From Bradyrhizobium erythrophlei (GTDB lineage: Bacteria > Pseudomonadota > Alphaproteobacteria > Rhizobiales > Xanthobacteraceae), in assembly GCF_900129505.1 (NCBI RefSeq), contig NZ_LT670818.1, positions 9,120,652 to 9,184,651 on the forward strand: a stretch of DNA of 64,000 nt, written 5' to 3'. Below, one piece after another: positions 49,148 through 57,788 of the stretch. Position numbers and translations under genes: made by a program. Numbering within the stretch: position 1 is the first letter of the stretch; each line of letters opens with the position of its first letter. The notes beneath the pieces are model-generated. The model saw only the letters and a list, made by a program, of their open reading frames with translations. It was not told the DNA's origin and did not search any database.

Positions 49148-50737
49148 ATGCTGGAATTGCGCAAGGATATTTTCGCCGACGAGCGCGACGACAATCTCAA
49201 GGAGATTGGCAAGGGCACCCAGCGCCAGGACATGCTCGGCCATGTCACCGGCACATCCACCTATTTCAACGACCACCAATTGCAGGGCATGCTGCATCTG
49301 AAGGTGCTGCGCAGCCCGCACGCGCACGCCCGCATCCGCCGCATCGATACCGCCGAGGCCGAGCGCTCCCCCGGGGTACGCCGCATCATTCGCGGCGCCG
49401 ACGTGCCGCGTAACCTCAACACGCTGCTCAGCCTGATCAATTTCGGCAAGGACGACGAGCCGACGCTGGCGTTCGACAAGGTGCGCTACAAGGGCGAGCC
49501 GGTGCTAGCCATCGTCGCCGACAGCCCCCGTGAGGCGTTCGAAGCCGTCGCCAAGGTCCACGTGGATTACGAGCCGCTGCCCGCGGTTTTCGACGTGGAA
49601 GAAGCGCTGAAAGCCGGCGCGCCGGTCGTCAACGAAACCTATCCGAAGAACACGTTCACCTATCACGACATCTATGATCACCAGAAGTTGCGCTTCGGCG
49701 ATGTCGAGCGTGCCTTCGCCAGCGCCGACCATGTGATCGAGCAGCGCTATCAGATGTCGCCGATCGAGCACGCGCCGACCGAGACCAACGGCTCGATCGC
49801 GGCACCCGACACCAATGGACGCTACGTCGTCTACACCTCGACGCAGGCGCTGTTCTTCTCGCTCGACACCTGCGCCAAGATACTCGACGTGCCCTCCAAC
49901 ACCTTTCATTTCATCGGGGGCACCGTGGGCGGCGGCTTCGGCGGCAAGGTCGATACCCTGACCGAGCCGCTTGCGATCCTTGGCGCGATGCTGACCGGGC
50001 GTCCGGTACGTTACATTTTCGGCCGCGAGGAGGAGATGCAATACGGTCCGCCGCGCGGCGCGGAACGCATCTACCTGAAGGACGGCGTCATGCGTGACGG
50101 CCGCATCGTTGCGCGCAAGGTGCGCGCCTATTTCGACAGCGGCGCCTACACGCGGTTGTCGAGCTACGCCGTCGTGAAGTGCGTGGCGCATTTGCCCGGG
50201 CCCTATACGATCCCGAACGTCTACGGCGACGTCTATTGCGTCTTCACCAACCGCACGCCGGCAACCGCGATGCGTGGCTTCGGCGTCACTGCGATGGATT
50301 TCGCGATCGAATGCCAGATGGACAAGCTCGCTCATCTCGTCGGCATGGACCCGATGGAATTCCGTCTCCTCAACGCCTATCGCGACGGCGACATGAAGGC
50401 GCACCGGCGCGAGGCCAAGAACACCGCGCTGATCGAATGCGTGCAGGTCGCCGCCGAAAAGGCGAAATGGCCGCTGCGCGAGGAGTTCAAGCGGATGTCC
50501 TCGCGGAAGGACGGCGGCGGCGCCCGCGCGGCGATTCCCGCGACCACGAAGGATGCGGCGCCCGCGCGCGCTGCCACGCAGCAGCGCACGTCCTATGACC
50601 GGCTGCCGCAGCCGGCCGCTCACGCCCAGCCGCCGCAGCCGACGCCGCCTGCCCCGGTCGCGCCGGCGCCCGCGCCGCAGCAGCCCTCGCACGGCGCGAT
50701 ACGCTTTTCTTCCGTGTTCGGCTCGAGGAGGCGCTGA
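49148..50737 (+). CDS. Molybdenum hydroxylase Mo-cofactor subunit, N-terminal half
   Basis: A 529-residue protein covering the aldehyde-oxidase a/b hammerhead domain (about 20-130) and the first Mo-cofactor-binding domain (about 150-440), with GGTVGGGFGGK and PATAMRGFGVTAMDFAIE. The CO dehydrogenase active-site loop AYRCSFR is absent, so CO is not the expected substrate. The last about 70 residues are a Pro/Ala/Gln-rich linker (PPQPTPPAPVAPAPAP) and the protein then stops. The second Mo-cofactor domain is a separate gene 2 nt downstream in a different frame. The split is at a domain boundary. Confidence 0.85.
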   Translation: MLELRKDIFADERDDNLKEIGKGTQRQDMLGHVTGTSTYFNDHQLQGMLHLKVLRSPHAHARIRRIDTAEAERSPGVRRIIRGADVPRNLNTLLSLINFGKDDEPTLAFDKVRYKGEPVLAIVADSPREAFEAVAKVHVDYEPLPAVFDVEEALKAGAPVVNETYPKNTFTYHDIYDHQKLRFGDVERAFASADHVIEQRYQMSPIEHAPTETNGSIAAPDTNGRYVVYTSTQALFFSLDTCAKILDVPSNTFHFIGGTVGGGFGGKVDTLTEPLAILGAMLTGRPVRYIFGREEEMQYGPPRGAERIYLKDGVMRDGRIVARKVRAYFDSGAYTRLSSYAVVKCVAHLPGPYTIPNVYGDVYCVFTNRTPATAMRGFGVTAMDFAIECQMDKLAHLVGMDPMEFRLLNAYRDGDMKAHRREAKNTALIECVQVAAEKAKWPLREEFKRMSSRKDGGGARAAIPATTKDAAPARAATQQRTSYDRLPQPAAHAQPPQPTPPAPVAPAPAPQQPSHGAIRFSSVFGSRRR

Positions 50738-50739
50738 CC

Positions 50740-51762
50740 ATGACCAGGCATCGCGGACGCGGCATTGCGTCGATCAATTATCCCATCGGGATGAACCTCG
50801 GCGGCGATCCGAGCCAGGCGCTGGTGCATTCCAATCCGAGCGGCAAGTTCACGGTGTCGCTGTCCTCGATCGATCTCGGCCAGGGCATGAAGTCAGTGAC
50901 CCGGCAGATCTGCGCCGAGACGCTCGGCGTGCCGGTCGAGGATGTCTATGTCGACACCGCCGATTCCGACACCGGCCCGCACTGCATGGGCAGCTTCGCC
51001 TCGCGCGGCACCCATCGCGTTGGCAACGCAGTGATGGCCGCCGCCCGAGAAGCACGTGGCGTGATGATGGAGGCCGCCGCCGAGGAGCTCGAGGTCAATG
51101 CCGCCGATCTCGAAACCGACGGTCGCGGCAACATTCACGTCAAGGGCGCGCCGCATCGCTCGATCTCGACTAAGGATGTCGCGATCGCCGCGCAATTCAG
51201 GCAAGGCAAGACCATCTCCGGGCGCGGCATCTTCCTGGTGCCGCTGTCCGCCGTCGATCCCGAGACCGGCGAGATGTCGCCGGCGACCTGCTACGCGCAC
51301 GCCTGCATGGTCGCCGAGGTCGAAGTCGACGATGAAACCGGCGAAGTGACGATGGTGCGCATGGACAGCGCCTACGAACTCGGCCGCGCGCTCAATCCGC
51401 GTCTGGTCGAACAGCAGCTCGTCGGCGGGGCCTGGATGGGCGTCAGTCACACGCTGTTTGAGACCACGGAGCCGTATTATCCCGACCCTGGCCACGGGCC
51501 GCGCGATTTTGTCGAATATCTGATGCCGGGCCCCGGCGATATCTGCCCGCATGACATCGCGGTGCTGGAGCGTCCGGCGGCGGATGGTCCGTTCGGCGCC
51601 AAGGGCCCGGGCGAAATGTGCGCCAATCCCGTGATGCCGGCGGTCGCCAACGCGATTTTCAACGCGGTCGGCGTGCGCATCGACGAATTGCCGATCACGC
51701 CGGAAAAAGTGCTGCGCGCGATCAAGGCGCAAGGCGGCGCGCGGCCGCAGGCGCGCCGCTGA
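50740..51762 (+). CDS. Molybdenum hydroxylase Mo-cofactor subunit, C-terminal half
   Basis: A 340-residue protein equal to the second Mo-cofactor-binding domain. Cofactor contacts include SSIDLGQGMKSV near residue 46, and the catalytic Glu is in FGAKGPGEMCANPVMPA near residue 285. GAGGAG lies 9 nt upstream of the ATG. Together with the preceding gene it makes one normal large subunit (about 780-800 residues without the linker). Split large subunits are known from nicotinate dehydrogenase of Eubacterium barkeri. Its stop overlaps the start of the coxD-like gene (TGATG). Confidence 0.85.
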   Translation: MTRHRGRGIASINYPIGMNLGGDPSQALVHSNPSGKFTVSLSSIDLGQGMKSVTRQICAETLGVPVEDVYVDTADSDTGPHCMGSFASRGTHRVGNAVMAAAREARGVMMEAAAEELEVNAADLETDGRGNIHVKGAPHRSISTKDVAIAAQFRQGKTISGRGIFLVPLSAVDPETGEMSPATCYAHACMVAEVEVDDETGEVTMVRMDSAYELGRALNPRLVEQQLVGGAWMGVSHTLFETTEPYYPDPGHGPRDFVEYLMPGPGDICPHDIAVLERPAADGPFGAKGPGEMCANPVMPAVANAIFNAVGVRIDELPITPEKVLRAIKAQGGARPQARR

Positions 51763-52643
51763 TGGCAGTTCGCGGCAGCATCGGCGGTATCGACAGTCCG
51801 GATGCGCTGGAGAGAGCGCTGCGCGCGGCCTATTACCTGGCAGACGACGGCATCGCGACGGCGGCCTATCTGGCGCTCGCTTTGGGCAAGCCGTTGCTGC
51901 TCGAAGGCGCACCCGGCGTCGGCAAGACCGAGGCGGCCAAGGCGATCGCGGCGGTGCTCGGCCGTCGGCTCATTCGTCTGCAATGCTACGAGGGTATCGA
52001 TGCATCGGCGGCGCTCTACGAGTGGAACTACCCGCGGCAGATGCTGGCGATCCGCCAGGCCGGCGAGCAGACCATCGACATTTACGGCGAGAGTTTTCTG
52101 ATCGAGCGTCCGATGCTGGCGACGCTGCGCGCGCCGGATTCAACGGTGCTTCTGATCGACGAGATCGATCGTTCGGATCAGGAGTTCGAGGCTTTCCTGC
52201 TCGAATTTCTTTCCGATTTCCAGATTTCGATTCCCGAGCGCGGCACCGTCCGGGCGGCCGAGCGGCCGGTGGTGGTGCTCACTTCCAACCGAACCCGCGA
52301 TCTGCACGAAGCGCTGCGCCGGCGCTGCGTCTATCACTGGATCGATTACCCGACGGCGGAGCGCGAGGCGAGGATCGTCATGATGCGTGCCTCCAGCGTC
52401 GCCGAAGCGACCGCACGCGCGGTCGTCACCGCGGTCGGCAAGCTTCGGCGCGAGCCGCTGAGCAAGGCGCCCGGCATCGCCGAGGCCGTCGATTGGGCGG
52501 AGGCGGCGACGCTGCTCAACAAGCAGGGCGCGCGCTGGCCGGACGCCTTCAAGCGTTCGATCGGCGTCGCGCTGAAGGACGAGGAGGATCTCGCCTTCAT
52601 CTCGCCCCGGCTGGACGCGCTGATCGCGGAGGCCGCGGCGTGA
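51762..52643 (+). CDS. coxD: MoxR-type AAA ATPase (CoxD)
   Basis: A 293-residue AAA ATPase of the MoxR group. Walker A is LEGAPGVGKTEAAKAIA near residue 48, Walker B is LLIDEIDRSDQEFEAFLL. In CO dehydrogenase operons CoxD helps assemble the Cu/S or Mo/S active site with the VWA protein CoxE. The ATG at 51762 overlaps the stop of the preceding gene, and a GTG start of the VWA gene overlaps its own stop. A long frame before the ATG is not coding. Confidence 0.9.
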   Translation: MAVRGSIGGIDSPDALERALRAAYYLADDGIATAAYLALALGKPLLLEGAPGVGKTEAAKAIAAVLGRRLIRLQCYEGIDASAALYEWNYPRQMLAIRQAGEQTIDIYGESFLIERPMLATLRAPDSTVLLIDEIDRSDQEFEAFLLEFLSDFQISIPERGTVRAAERPVVVLTSNRTRDLHEALRRRCVYHWIDYPTAEREARIVMMRASSVAEATARAVVTAVGKLRREPLSKAPGIAEAVDWAEAATLLNKQGARWPDAFKRSIGVALKDEEDLAFISPRLDALIAEAAA

Positions 52644-53758
52644 AGGACGAGCCTAAGCTGCCCCGCGCCGCGCGCGCCTTCGTTTCGTTCGTGGCCCTGT
52701 TGCGCGCCAACGACTTTGCCATCGCGCCGGAGCAGACCGCCGCGTTCCTGGAAGCGATTACGCTGCTCGGTCCGCGCGCGCCGGAGGATATCCGGCAGGC
52801 GGGGCTCGCGACCTTGGCGCCGCCGCCCGAGCGGCGCGCGGTCTACGACATGCTGTTCCAGATCCACTTCCTCGGCGGCGAAGAGGTTCGCGGCCCCGAG
52901 GGTGCGGACGACGAGGAGGTTCGGTTGCAGGATGAGGGACACGGCGACGAGGAGCCGCCGCTCGCCGATGAAGCCAATGAGTCCGGCGCGATGGCGGTGC
53001 GCGCCGAAGCCCTGGTCGAACGCCGGTTCGGCCAGGGCGTGCAGAACGATGCGCTGCGCCGCCTCGCCCGCGAAGCCCCGACCCGCCTGCCGCGCCGGCG
53101 TGGGCATCGACGCATGCGCGCACGGCGAGGACCCTGGGCGGATCTGCGGCGAACGCTGCGCGAATCCGTACGCAACGACGGCGAGGTGATGCGGCTCGGG
53201 CGGCTGAAGCGGCGTGCCCGGTCGCGCAAGATGCTGCTCTTGATCGACGTCTCCGGCTCGATGAAGGCGCGCTCGGAGGACAATCTCCGCCTCGCGCATA
53301 CGCTGGTGCACGCGGCGCGGAGTATCGAAGTATTCACCTTCGGCACGCGCCTGACGCGGGTGACGCGGGCGTTGCGGCTGAAGCGGCGCGAACAGGCGCT
53401 CGCGGCCGCCGCGCATCTGGTCAGCGACTGGGACGGCGGAACGCGGATCGGCGATGCGTTGCAGGCGTTTCTCGCCGTACCGCGGTTCGGCGGCTATGCC
53501 CGGGGTGCGGCGGTCGTCGTCCTGTCCGACGGGCTGGAGCGCGGCGATCTCTCAGCCTTGCGCGACGCGGTCGCCAGGCTTGCGCGGCGCGCCTGGCGCC
53601 TGAGCTGGCTGACGCCGCTCGCCGCCGGTCCGGGCTTCGTGCCGCAGACCGAGGCGCTGATCGCCATTCGCCGGTTCGTCGACGACATGGCCGATGGCGG
53701 ATCGAGCGCCGCGGTGGTTGCGCATGTCCTTTCGCTTCGGCAACGGAGAGCCGCGTGA
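52640..53758 (+). CDS. coxE: VWA-domain protein (CoxE)
   Basis: A 372-residue protein with a von Willebrand A domain in its C-terminal half. The metal-adhesion motif LLLIDVSGSMKARS is near residue 200, with VSDWDGGTRIGDAL and VVVLSDGLERGD after it. CoxE works with the MoxR ATPase in active-site maturation of Mo hydroxylases. The GTG start overlaps the coxD stop (GTGA at 52640-52643). The N-terminal half is Arg-rich with an acidic stretch near residues 85-115. Confidence 0.88.
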   Translation: MKDEPKLPRAARAFVSFVALLRANDFAIAPEQTAAFLEAITLLGPRAPEDIRQAGLATLAPPPERRAVYDMLFQIHFLGGEEVRGPEGADDEEVRLQDEGHGDEEPPLADEANESGAMAVRAEALVERRFGQGVQNDALRRLAREAPTRLPRRRGHRRMRARRGPWADLRRTLRESVRNDGEVMRLGRLKRRARSRKMLLLIDVSGSMKARSEDNLRLAHTLVHAARSIEVFTFGTRLTRVTRALRLKRREQALAAAAHLVSDWDGGTRIGDALQAFLAVPRFGGYARGAAVVVLSDGLERGDLSALRDAVARLARRAWRLSWLTPLAAGPGFVPQTEALIAIRRFVDDMADGGSSAAVVAHVLSLRQRRAA

Positions 53759-54642
53759 CCGGTATCGTCGACGCGCATCATCACATCTGGCGTCAGGCCG
53801 ACCTTCCCTGGCTCATCGGGCCGATGCAGCCGCGGATCTTTGGTCCCTATGAGCCGATCCGTCGCGACTATTCGATCCGCGAATACCTCGACGACCTCGC
53901 CGGCAATGGCGTCATCAGGTCGGTCTATGTGCAGACCAACTGGGCGAAGGAGCGGTTCGAGGACGAGACGGCCTGGGTCCAGCGCATCTCGGAGGAAACC
54001 GGCTGGCCGCACGCGATCGTCGCCTACGCGGATTTCGGCGCGGACGACGTGCGGCCGCAGCTCGACCGGCTCAGGCGCTACAGACTGGTGCGAGGCGCGC
54101 GGATGCAGCTGCACTGGCACGAGAAGGAGCTCTATCGCTTCGCGGCGCGCGCCGATCTGTGCGCGGACCCGACGATCCGCCGCAACATCGCAACGCTGGC
54201 CGACTATGGCTGGAGCTTCGACCTGCAGGTATTTACTTCGCAGATGCCCGACGCAGCCCACCTTGCGGAAGCCTGTCCGAAGGTCACGTTCGTGCTGCAG
54301 CACGCCGGAATGCTGGAGGACCTATCCCCTGCCGGCCGCTCGGCCTGGCGCGCCGGCATGGTACGGCTGGCGGCATGCCCGAATGTCGTCTGCAAGCTCT
54401 CGGGACTGGGCACCTTCATTCACCGCAACGACCCCGCGCATATCGCGGCCATCGTTGCCGAGAGCGTGGCGGTCTTCGGACCCGACCGCTGCCTGTTCGG
54501 TTCGAATTTTCCGATCGAGAAGCTGTGGACCAACTATCGCGATCTGGTCCAGGCCTTTCTCGACGCCACGCAATCAAACCCGCGCCATCGCGACGCGATC
54601 CTGCGCGATACGGCCATGCGGATCTATCGGCTCGCGCCTTAG
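53755..54642 (+). CDS. Metal-dependent amidohydrolase-family TIM-barrel hydrolase
   Basis: A 295-residue protein of the amidohydrolase-2 family (2-pyrone-4,6-dicarboxylate lactonase/L-fuconolactonase-like). The N-terminal metal motif is VDAHHHIW, and FGSNFPIEKLW near the C-terminus carries the conserved (F/S)xSxFP motif. The GTG start overlaps the preceding stop (GTGA). It probably opens a lactone or cleaves an amide in the pathway begun by the Mo hydroxylase. The substrate is unknown. Confidence 0.82.
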   Translation: MTGIVDAHHHIWRQADLPWLIGPMQPRIFGPYEPIRRDYSIREYLDDLAGNGVIRSVYVQTNWAKERFEDETAWVQRISEETGWPHAIVAYADFGADDVRPQLDRLRRYRLVRGARMQLHWHEKELYRFAARADLCADPTIRRNIATLADYGWSFDLQVFTSQMPDAAHLAEACPKVTFVLQHAGMLEDLSPAGRSAWRAGMVRLAACPNVVCKLSGLGTFIHRNDPAHIAAIVAESVAVFGPDRCLFGSNFPIEKLWTNYRDLVQAFLDATQSNPRHRDAILRDTAMRIYRLAP

Positions 54643-54685
54643 TCCTGCGCGGGAAAAAACAGACAAAGGAAAACGGGAGGCAAAC

Positions 54686-55534
54686 ATGGCGCTGGAAATC
54701 AAGATTCTCGATTATGGAGACATCGAACTCGAATCGAGTTTTCTGGTGCTCGGTCGCGACTGCGGGCGCACGCGCCGGGTGCTGACACTGGGCTTTCTCA
54801 TCGTCGGAGGCCCCTACCCGATCGTCGTCGACACCGGCTACCGCTCCAACCAGATCATGGAAACGCTCGGCATGCGCGGCCTGCAGTTCCACGAGAACAT
54901 GATCGAGAACCAGCTCGCGCGTCACGGCGTGCGCATAGGGGACGTCCGCTTCGTTTGCCACACCCATCTGCACATCGACCACGCCGGTAAGGACGATTTG
55001 TTTCCAATGAACACGACCGTGGTCGTCAACCGCAAGGAACTGGAATATTCCGTCTCCGGCCTGATGCATCCGCAATATCCGGCGCCGGACATCAAGCATC
55101 TGATCGACCGCCTGCACACCAAGAGCGCGCTGCGTTTCCTCGATCTCGAAATCACCGGCCCGGTCGAGCTGATGCCCGGCGTCTATTGCGAGGCCGCCAA
55201 CGCCCACACCGAAGGTTCGATGAACCTGCACGTTCACACCGCCGAGGGTATCGCGACGATCTGCGGCGACGTGCTCTACGACATCAACGATCAACTGGTC
55301 GATCCCTTCCGCGAGATCCACGACGCCGAACCGCGCACCACCGGCAATCACGGCACCTCGAAGCGTGCGGAAAAGGCGGCCATCAAGAAGCTCGTCAACA
55401 GCTCGCGCTTTCTGCTGCCGGTGCATGACCGGCCGTGCAAGATCGAGGGCGGCAATGTCGTTGGGCGGCTGCAGGACCAGGTACCGGGCCCGATCGTCCA
55501 GTCGCTGCCCAAACGCAACTGGTTCCCGGCCTGA
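54686..55534 (+). CDS. Metallo-beta-lactamase fold lactonase (AHL-lactonase-like)
   Basis: A 282-residue MBL-fold hydrolase with the dinuclear zinc motif HTHLHIDHAG (His92, His94, Asp98-His99 pattern by count) and later NAHTEGSMNLHV and CGDVLYD. It resembles N-acyl-homoserine lactonases (AiiA family), but in this operon another lactone or ester intermediate is the likelier substrate. GGGAGG sits 7-8 nt before the ATG at 54686; an upstream frame from 53840 is not coding. The gene starts 43 nt after the amidohydrolase stop. Confidence 0.85.
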   Translation: MALEIKILDYGDIELESSFLVLGRDCGRTRRVLTLGFLIVGGPYPIVVDTGYRSNQIMETLGMRGLQFHENMIENQLARHGVRIGDVRFVCHTHLHIDHAGKDDLFPMNTTVVVNRKELEYSVSGLMHPQYPAPDIKHLIDRLHTKSALRFLDLEITGPVELMPGVYCEAANAHTEGSMNLHVHTAEGIATICGDVLYDINDQLVDPFREIHDAEPRTTGNHGTSKRAEKAAIKKLVNSSRFLLPVHDRPCKIEGGNVVGRLQDQVPGPIVQSLPKRNWFPA

Positions 55535-55555
55535 AGCAGAGCGAAGGGATCGCCC

Positions 55556-57127
55556 ATGACCCACGCCACGTTGCGTTCCGAATTCGAAGATCTGATCGAT
55601 CCCTACGCGCCTGTCGGGCAACTCGGCAGCGGCTTCACCTTTACCGAGGGGCCGATCTGGCATCCGGCCGGTCATTATCTGCTGTTTTCCGACATGCCCG
55701 CTGACGTGCGGCGCCGCTGGGACGCCGCGCGCGGTGTCATCGAGGTCAAGCGCCCTTCGAACAAATGCAACGGCATGACCTATGATGCCGAGCTGAACCT
55801 GATCGTCTGCGAGCACGCGACGTCCTCGCTGATCCGCGAGCGGCCCGACGGCCGCCGCGAGGTAATCGCCTCGCATTTCGAGAAACAGGAGCTCAACAGC
55901 CCAAATGACGTCTGCGTGCATTCGAGCGGCACGATCTATTTCTCCGATCCCTGGTACGGTCGCATGCCGGTCTACGGCGTCGAGCGGCCGCGCCAGCTCG
56001 GCTTCCAGGGCGTCTATCGCGTCCCTCCCGGCGGCGCGCCGCAACTGGTGGTCGACCGCTATTTGTTCGAGCAGCCGAACGGGCTCTGCTTCTCGCCGGA
56101 CGAAAAACGGCTCTATGTCAACGATACCGTGCAGGCGCTGATCCGCGCCTTCGACGTCGCCCCCGACGGTTCGCTCGCCAACGCCCGCGTGTTCGCCAGC
56201 GGCATCCGCTCGGAACTCGAGCCCGGCGTGCCCGACGGCATGAAGTGCGATCAGCGCGGCAATATCTGGGTGACCGCGCCGGGCGGCGTGTGGGTCTACG
56301 CAGCGAACGGCGATCTCCTGGGCAAGGTTCGCGTGCCCGAACTCGTCGCCAATCTCACCTGGGGTGGCACCGACTTCCGCACGTTGTTCATGACCGCGAC
56401 GCACTCGGTTTACACCGTTACGACCAAGGTTGGGCCGCGCAGCGAGCCTTACATGACCTCCGCGGGAGGCGCAGCCAGCGCGACGCCGTCTTCCGCGCCC
56501 GCACCCATTCTCAGGGCTGACGGCCTTGAGCTCGATCCGAAGCGCTGCGCGCTGATTATCCAGGATCTGCAGAACGACGTCATCATGGAGGGCGGCGCCT
56601 TCGCGGACTCGGGCGCGCCGGCCCATGCCCGCGCCCAGCACGTCGTCGACAATGTGCGTCGGCTCGCCGACGCGGCGCGCGCGCGCGGCGTCGTCGTGAT
56701 CCATGTCTGGTTCATTGTCGAACCGGGCGCGCCCGGCCTGACGCTGAACGCACCGCTGTTCGAGGGCCTCGCCGATTCCAAGGCACTTGTGCGCGGCTCC
56801 TGGGGCGCCGCGCCCGTGGCAGGGCTCGAGCCGCGTCCGGGTGACTTCATCGTCGAGAAAATGCGCATGAGCGCGTGGGAAGGCAGCCGGCTGGAGACGA
56901 TTCTGAAAGCCACCGGCCGCGACATGCTGATCGATACCGGCGCCTGGACCAACATGTCGATCGAACACACCGCGCGCACCGGAGCCGACAAGGGCTATTT
57001 CATGATCGTGCCCGAGGATTGCTGTTCGACCATGAACGCCGAGTGGCACCATGCGTCGATCAATTTCGCGATGCAGAACGTCGCCATCGTCACCAGTGCG
57101 GACGCGGTGATCAAGGCAATAGGTTGA
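55556..57127 (+). CDS. Gluconolactonase (SMP-30) fused to isochorismatase-like hydrolase
   Basis: A 523-residue fusion. Residues about 20-300 are an SMP-30/gluconolactonase beta propeller (FTFTEGPIWHPAG, NSPNDVCVHSSG, PNGLCFSPDEKRLYVND). After an Ala/Ser/Pro linker (about 303-320), residues 322-523 are an isochorismatase-like hydrolase. Its triad is Asp337 (IIQDLQND), Lys435 (VEKMRMSAWEGS) and a position that is Cys in nearly all family members but Ser468 here (TGAWTNMSIEHTART, where NVCVE is usual). So the C-terminal domain may be inactive, or use another mechanism. The two domains probably act on successive lactone and amide intermediates. Confidence 0.82.
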   Translation: MTHATLRSEFEDLIDPYAPVGQLGSGFTFTEGPIWHPAGHYLLFSDMPADVRRRWDAARGVIEVKRPSNKCNGMTYDAELNLIVCEHATSSLIRERPDGRREVIASHFEKQELNSPNDVCVHSSGTIYFSDPWYGRMPVYGVERPRQLGFQGVYRVPPGGAPQLVVDRYLFEQPNGLCFSPDEKRLYVNDTVQALIRAFDVAPDGSLANARVFASGIRSELEPGVPDGMKCDQRGNIWVTAPGGVWVYAANGDLLGKVRVPELVANLTWGGTDFRTLFMTATHSVYTVTTKVGPRSEPYMTSAGGAASATPSSAPAPILRADGLELDPKRCALIIQDLQNDVIMEGGAFADSGAPAHARAQHVVDNVRRLADAARARGVVVIHVWFIVEPGAPGLTLNAPLFEGLADSKALVRGSWGAAPVAGLEPRPGDFIVEKMRMSAWEGSRLETILKATGRDMLIDTGAWTNMSIEHTARTGADKGYFMIVPEDCCSTMNAEWHHASINFAMQNVAIVTSADAVIKAIG

Positions 57128-57161
57128 GCGTCGGGAGCGGCGTCGAGAAAGGCTGGGAGCC

Positions 57162-57788
57162 GTGCCAAAACTGTTCCACCTGCGCTGTTCGCCGCGTCCG
57201 GCCTCCGAATCTTCGGCCGGCGCCGACATATTCGTGACCCGATTTCAGCAGGTGCGGCCGGACTGGGACATCGACGTGATGGACATCTGGCGCGAAACCC
57301 TGCCCGAATTCGAGGGCGATACGCTGGACGCCAAATACGCGCGCCTGAGCGGGCGCGAATTCAGCGGCGCCGAGCGCGACGCGTTCGCCGTCCTCGAGCG
57401 GATGGCGATGCGGTTCGCGCTCGCGGACCGCGTCCTGATTTCCACGCCGATGTGGAATTTCGCCATTCCCTACAAGCTGAAGCAATGGTTCGATCTGATC
57501 GTGCAGCCGGGGCTCACTTTCCGCTTCGATCCGGCCCAGGGCTATCTTCCGCTCCTGAAAAACAGACCCACGGTCGTGATCCTGGCCAGCGGCAGCGATT
57601 TTGTCACCGGCATGAATCGAGGGCGCATCGACATGGCGAGCCCCTATTTGCGCGAGGCCTTGCGCTTCATCGGCGTCAGCGACGTTCGCTTCGCACTGAT
57701 TGGGCCGACGGCCGGCCCCGCCGGGCCCGCGAGGCTCGCCCGTGATGCGGCGCACCGTCATCTGGTCGAGTTGGCGTCAAGCTTCTGA
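57162..57788 (+). CDS. FMN-dependent NAD(P)H reductase (azoreductase/quinone reductase family)
   Basis: A 208-residue flavodoxin-fold protein of the FMN-dependent NADH-azoreductase type. Features are ALADRVLISTPMWNFAIPYK, which holds the FMN-binding loop PMWNF, and LKQWFDLIVQPGLTF. The start is GTG at 57162 with GGGAGC about 5 nt upstream. It may reduce a quinone or recycle flavin for the operon. The 34-nt gap to the fusion gene suggests it is the last gene of the locus. Confidence 0.82.
   Translation: MPKLFHLRCSPRPASESSAGADIFVTRFQQVRPDWDIDVMDIWRETLPEFEGDTLDAKYARLSGREFSGAERDAFAVLERMAMRFALADRVLISTPMWNFAIPYKLKQWFDLIVQPGLTFRFDPAQGYLPLLKNRPTVVILASGSDFVTGMNRGRIDMASPYLREALRFIGVSDVRFALIGPTAGPAGPARLARDAAHRHLVELASSF

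Noticed and set aside
49148..51762. Reading the split Mo subunit as a sequencing frameshift
   Set aside because: The two parts are divided by a stop, a long low-complexity tail and a separate ribosome site and ATG at a domain border. A single base error would not create that.
49148..51762. Calling the enzyme a carbon monoxide dehydrogenase
   Set aside because: The AYRCSFR active-site loop of CO dehydrogenase is missing. Only the operon plan (coxM-S-L-D-E) is shared.
54416..57229. 937-codon minus-strand frame
   Set aside because: It covers four genes with clear families on the plus strand, without any recognisable domain itself.
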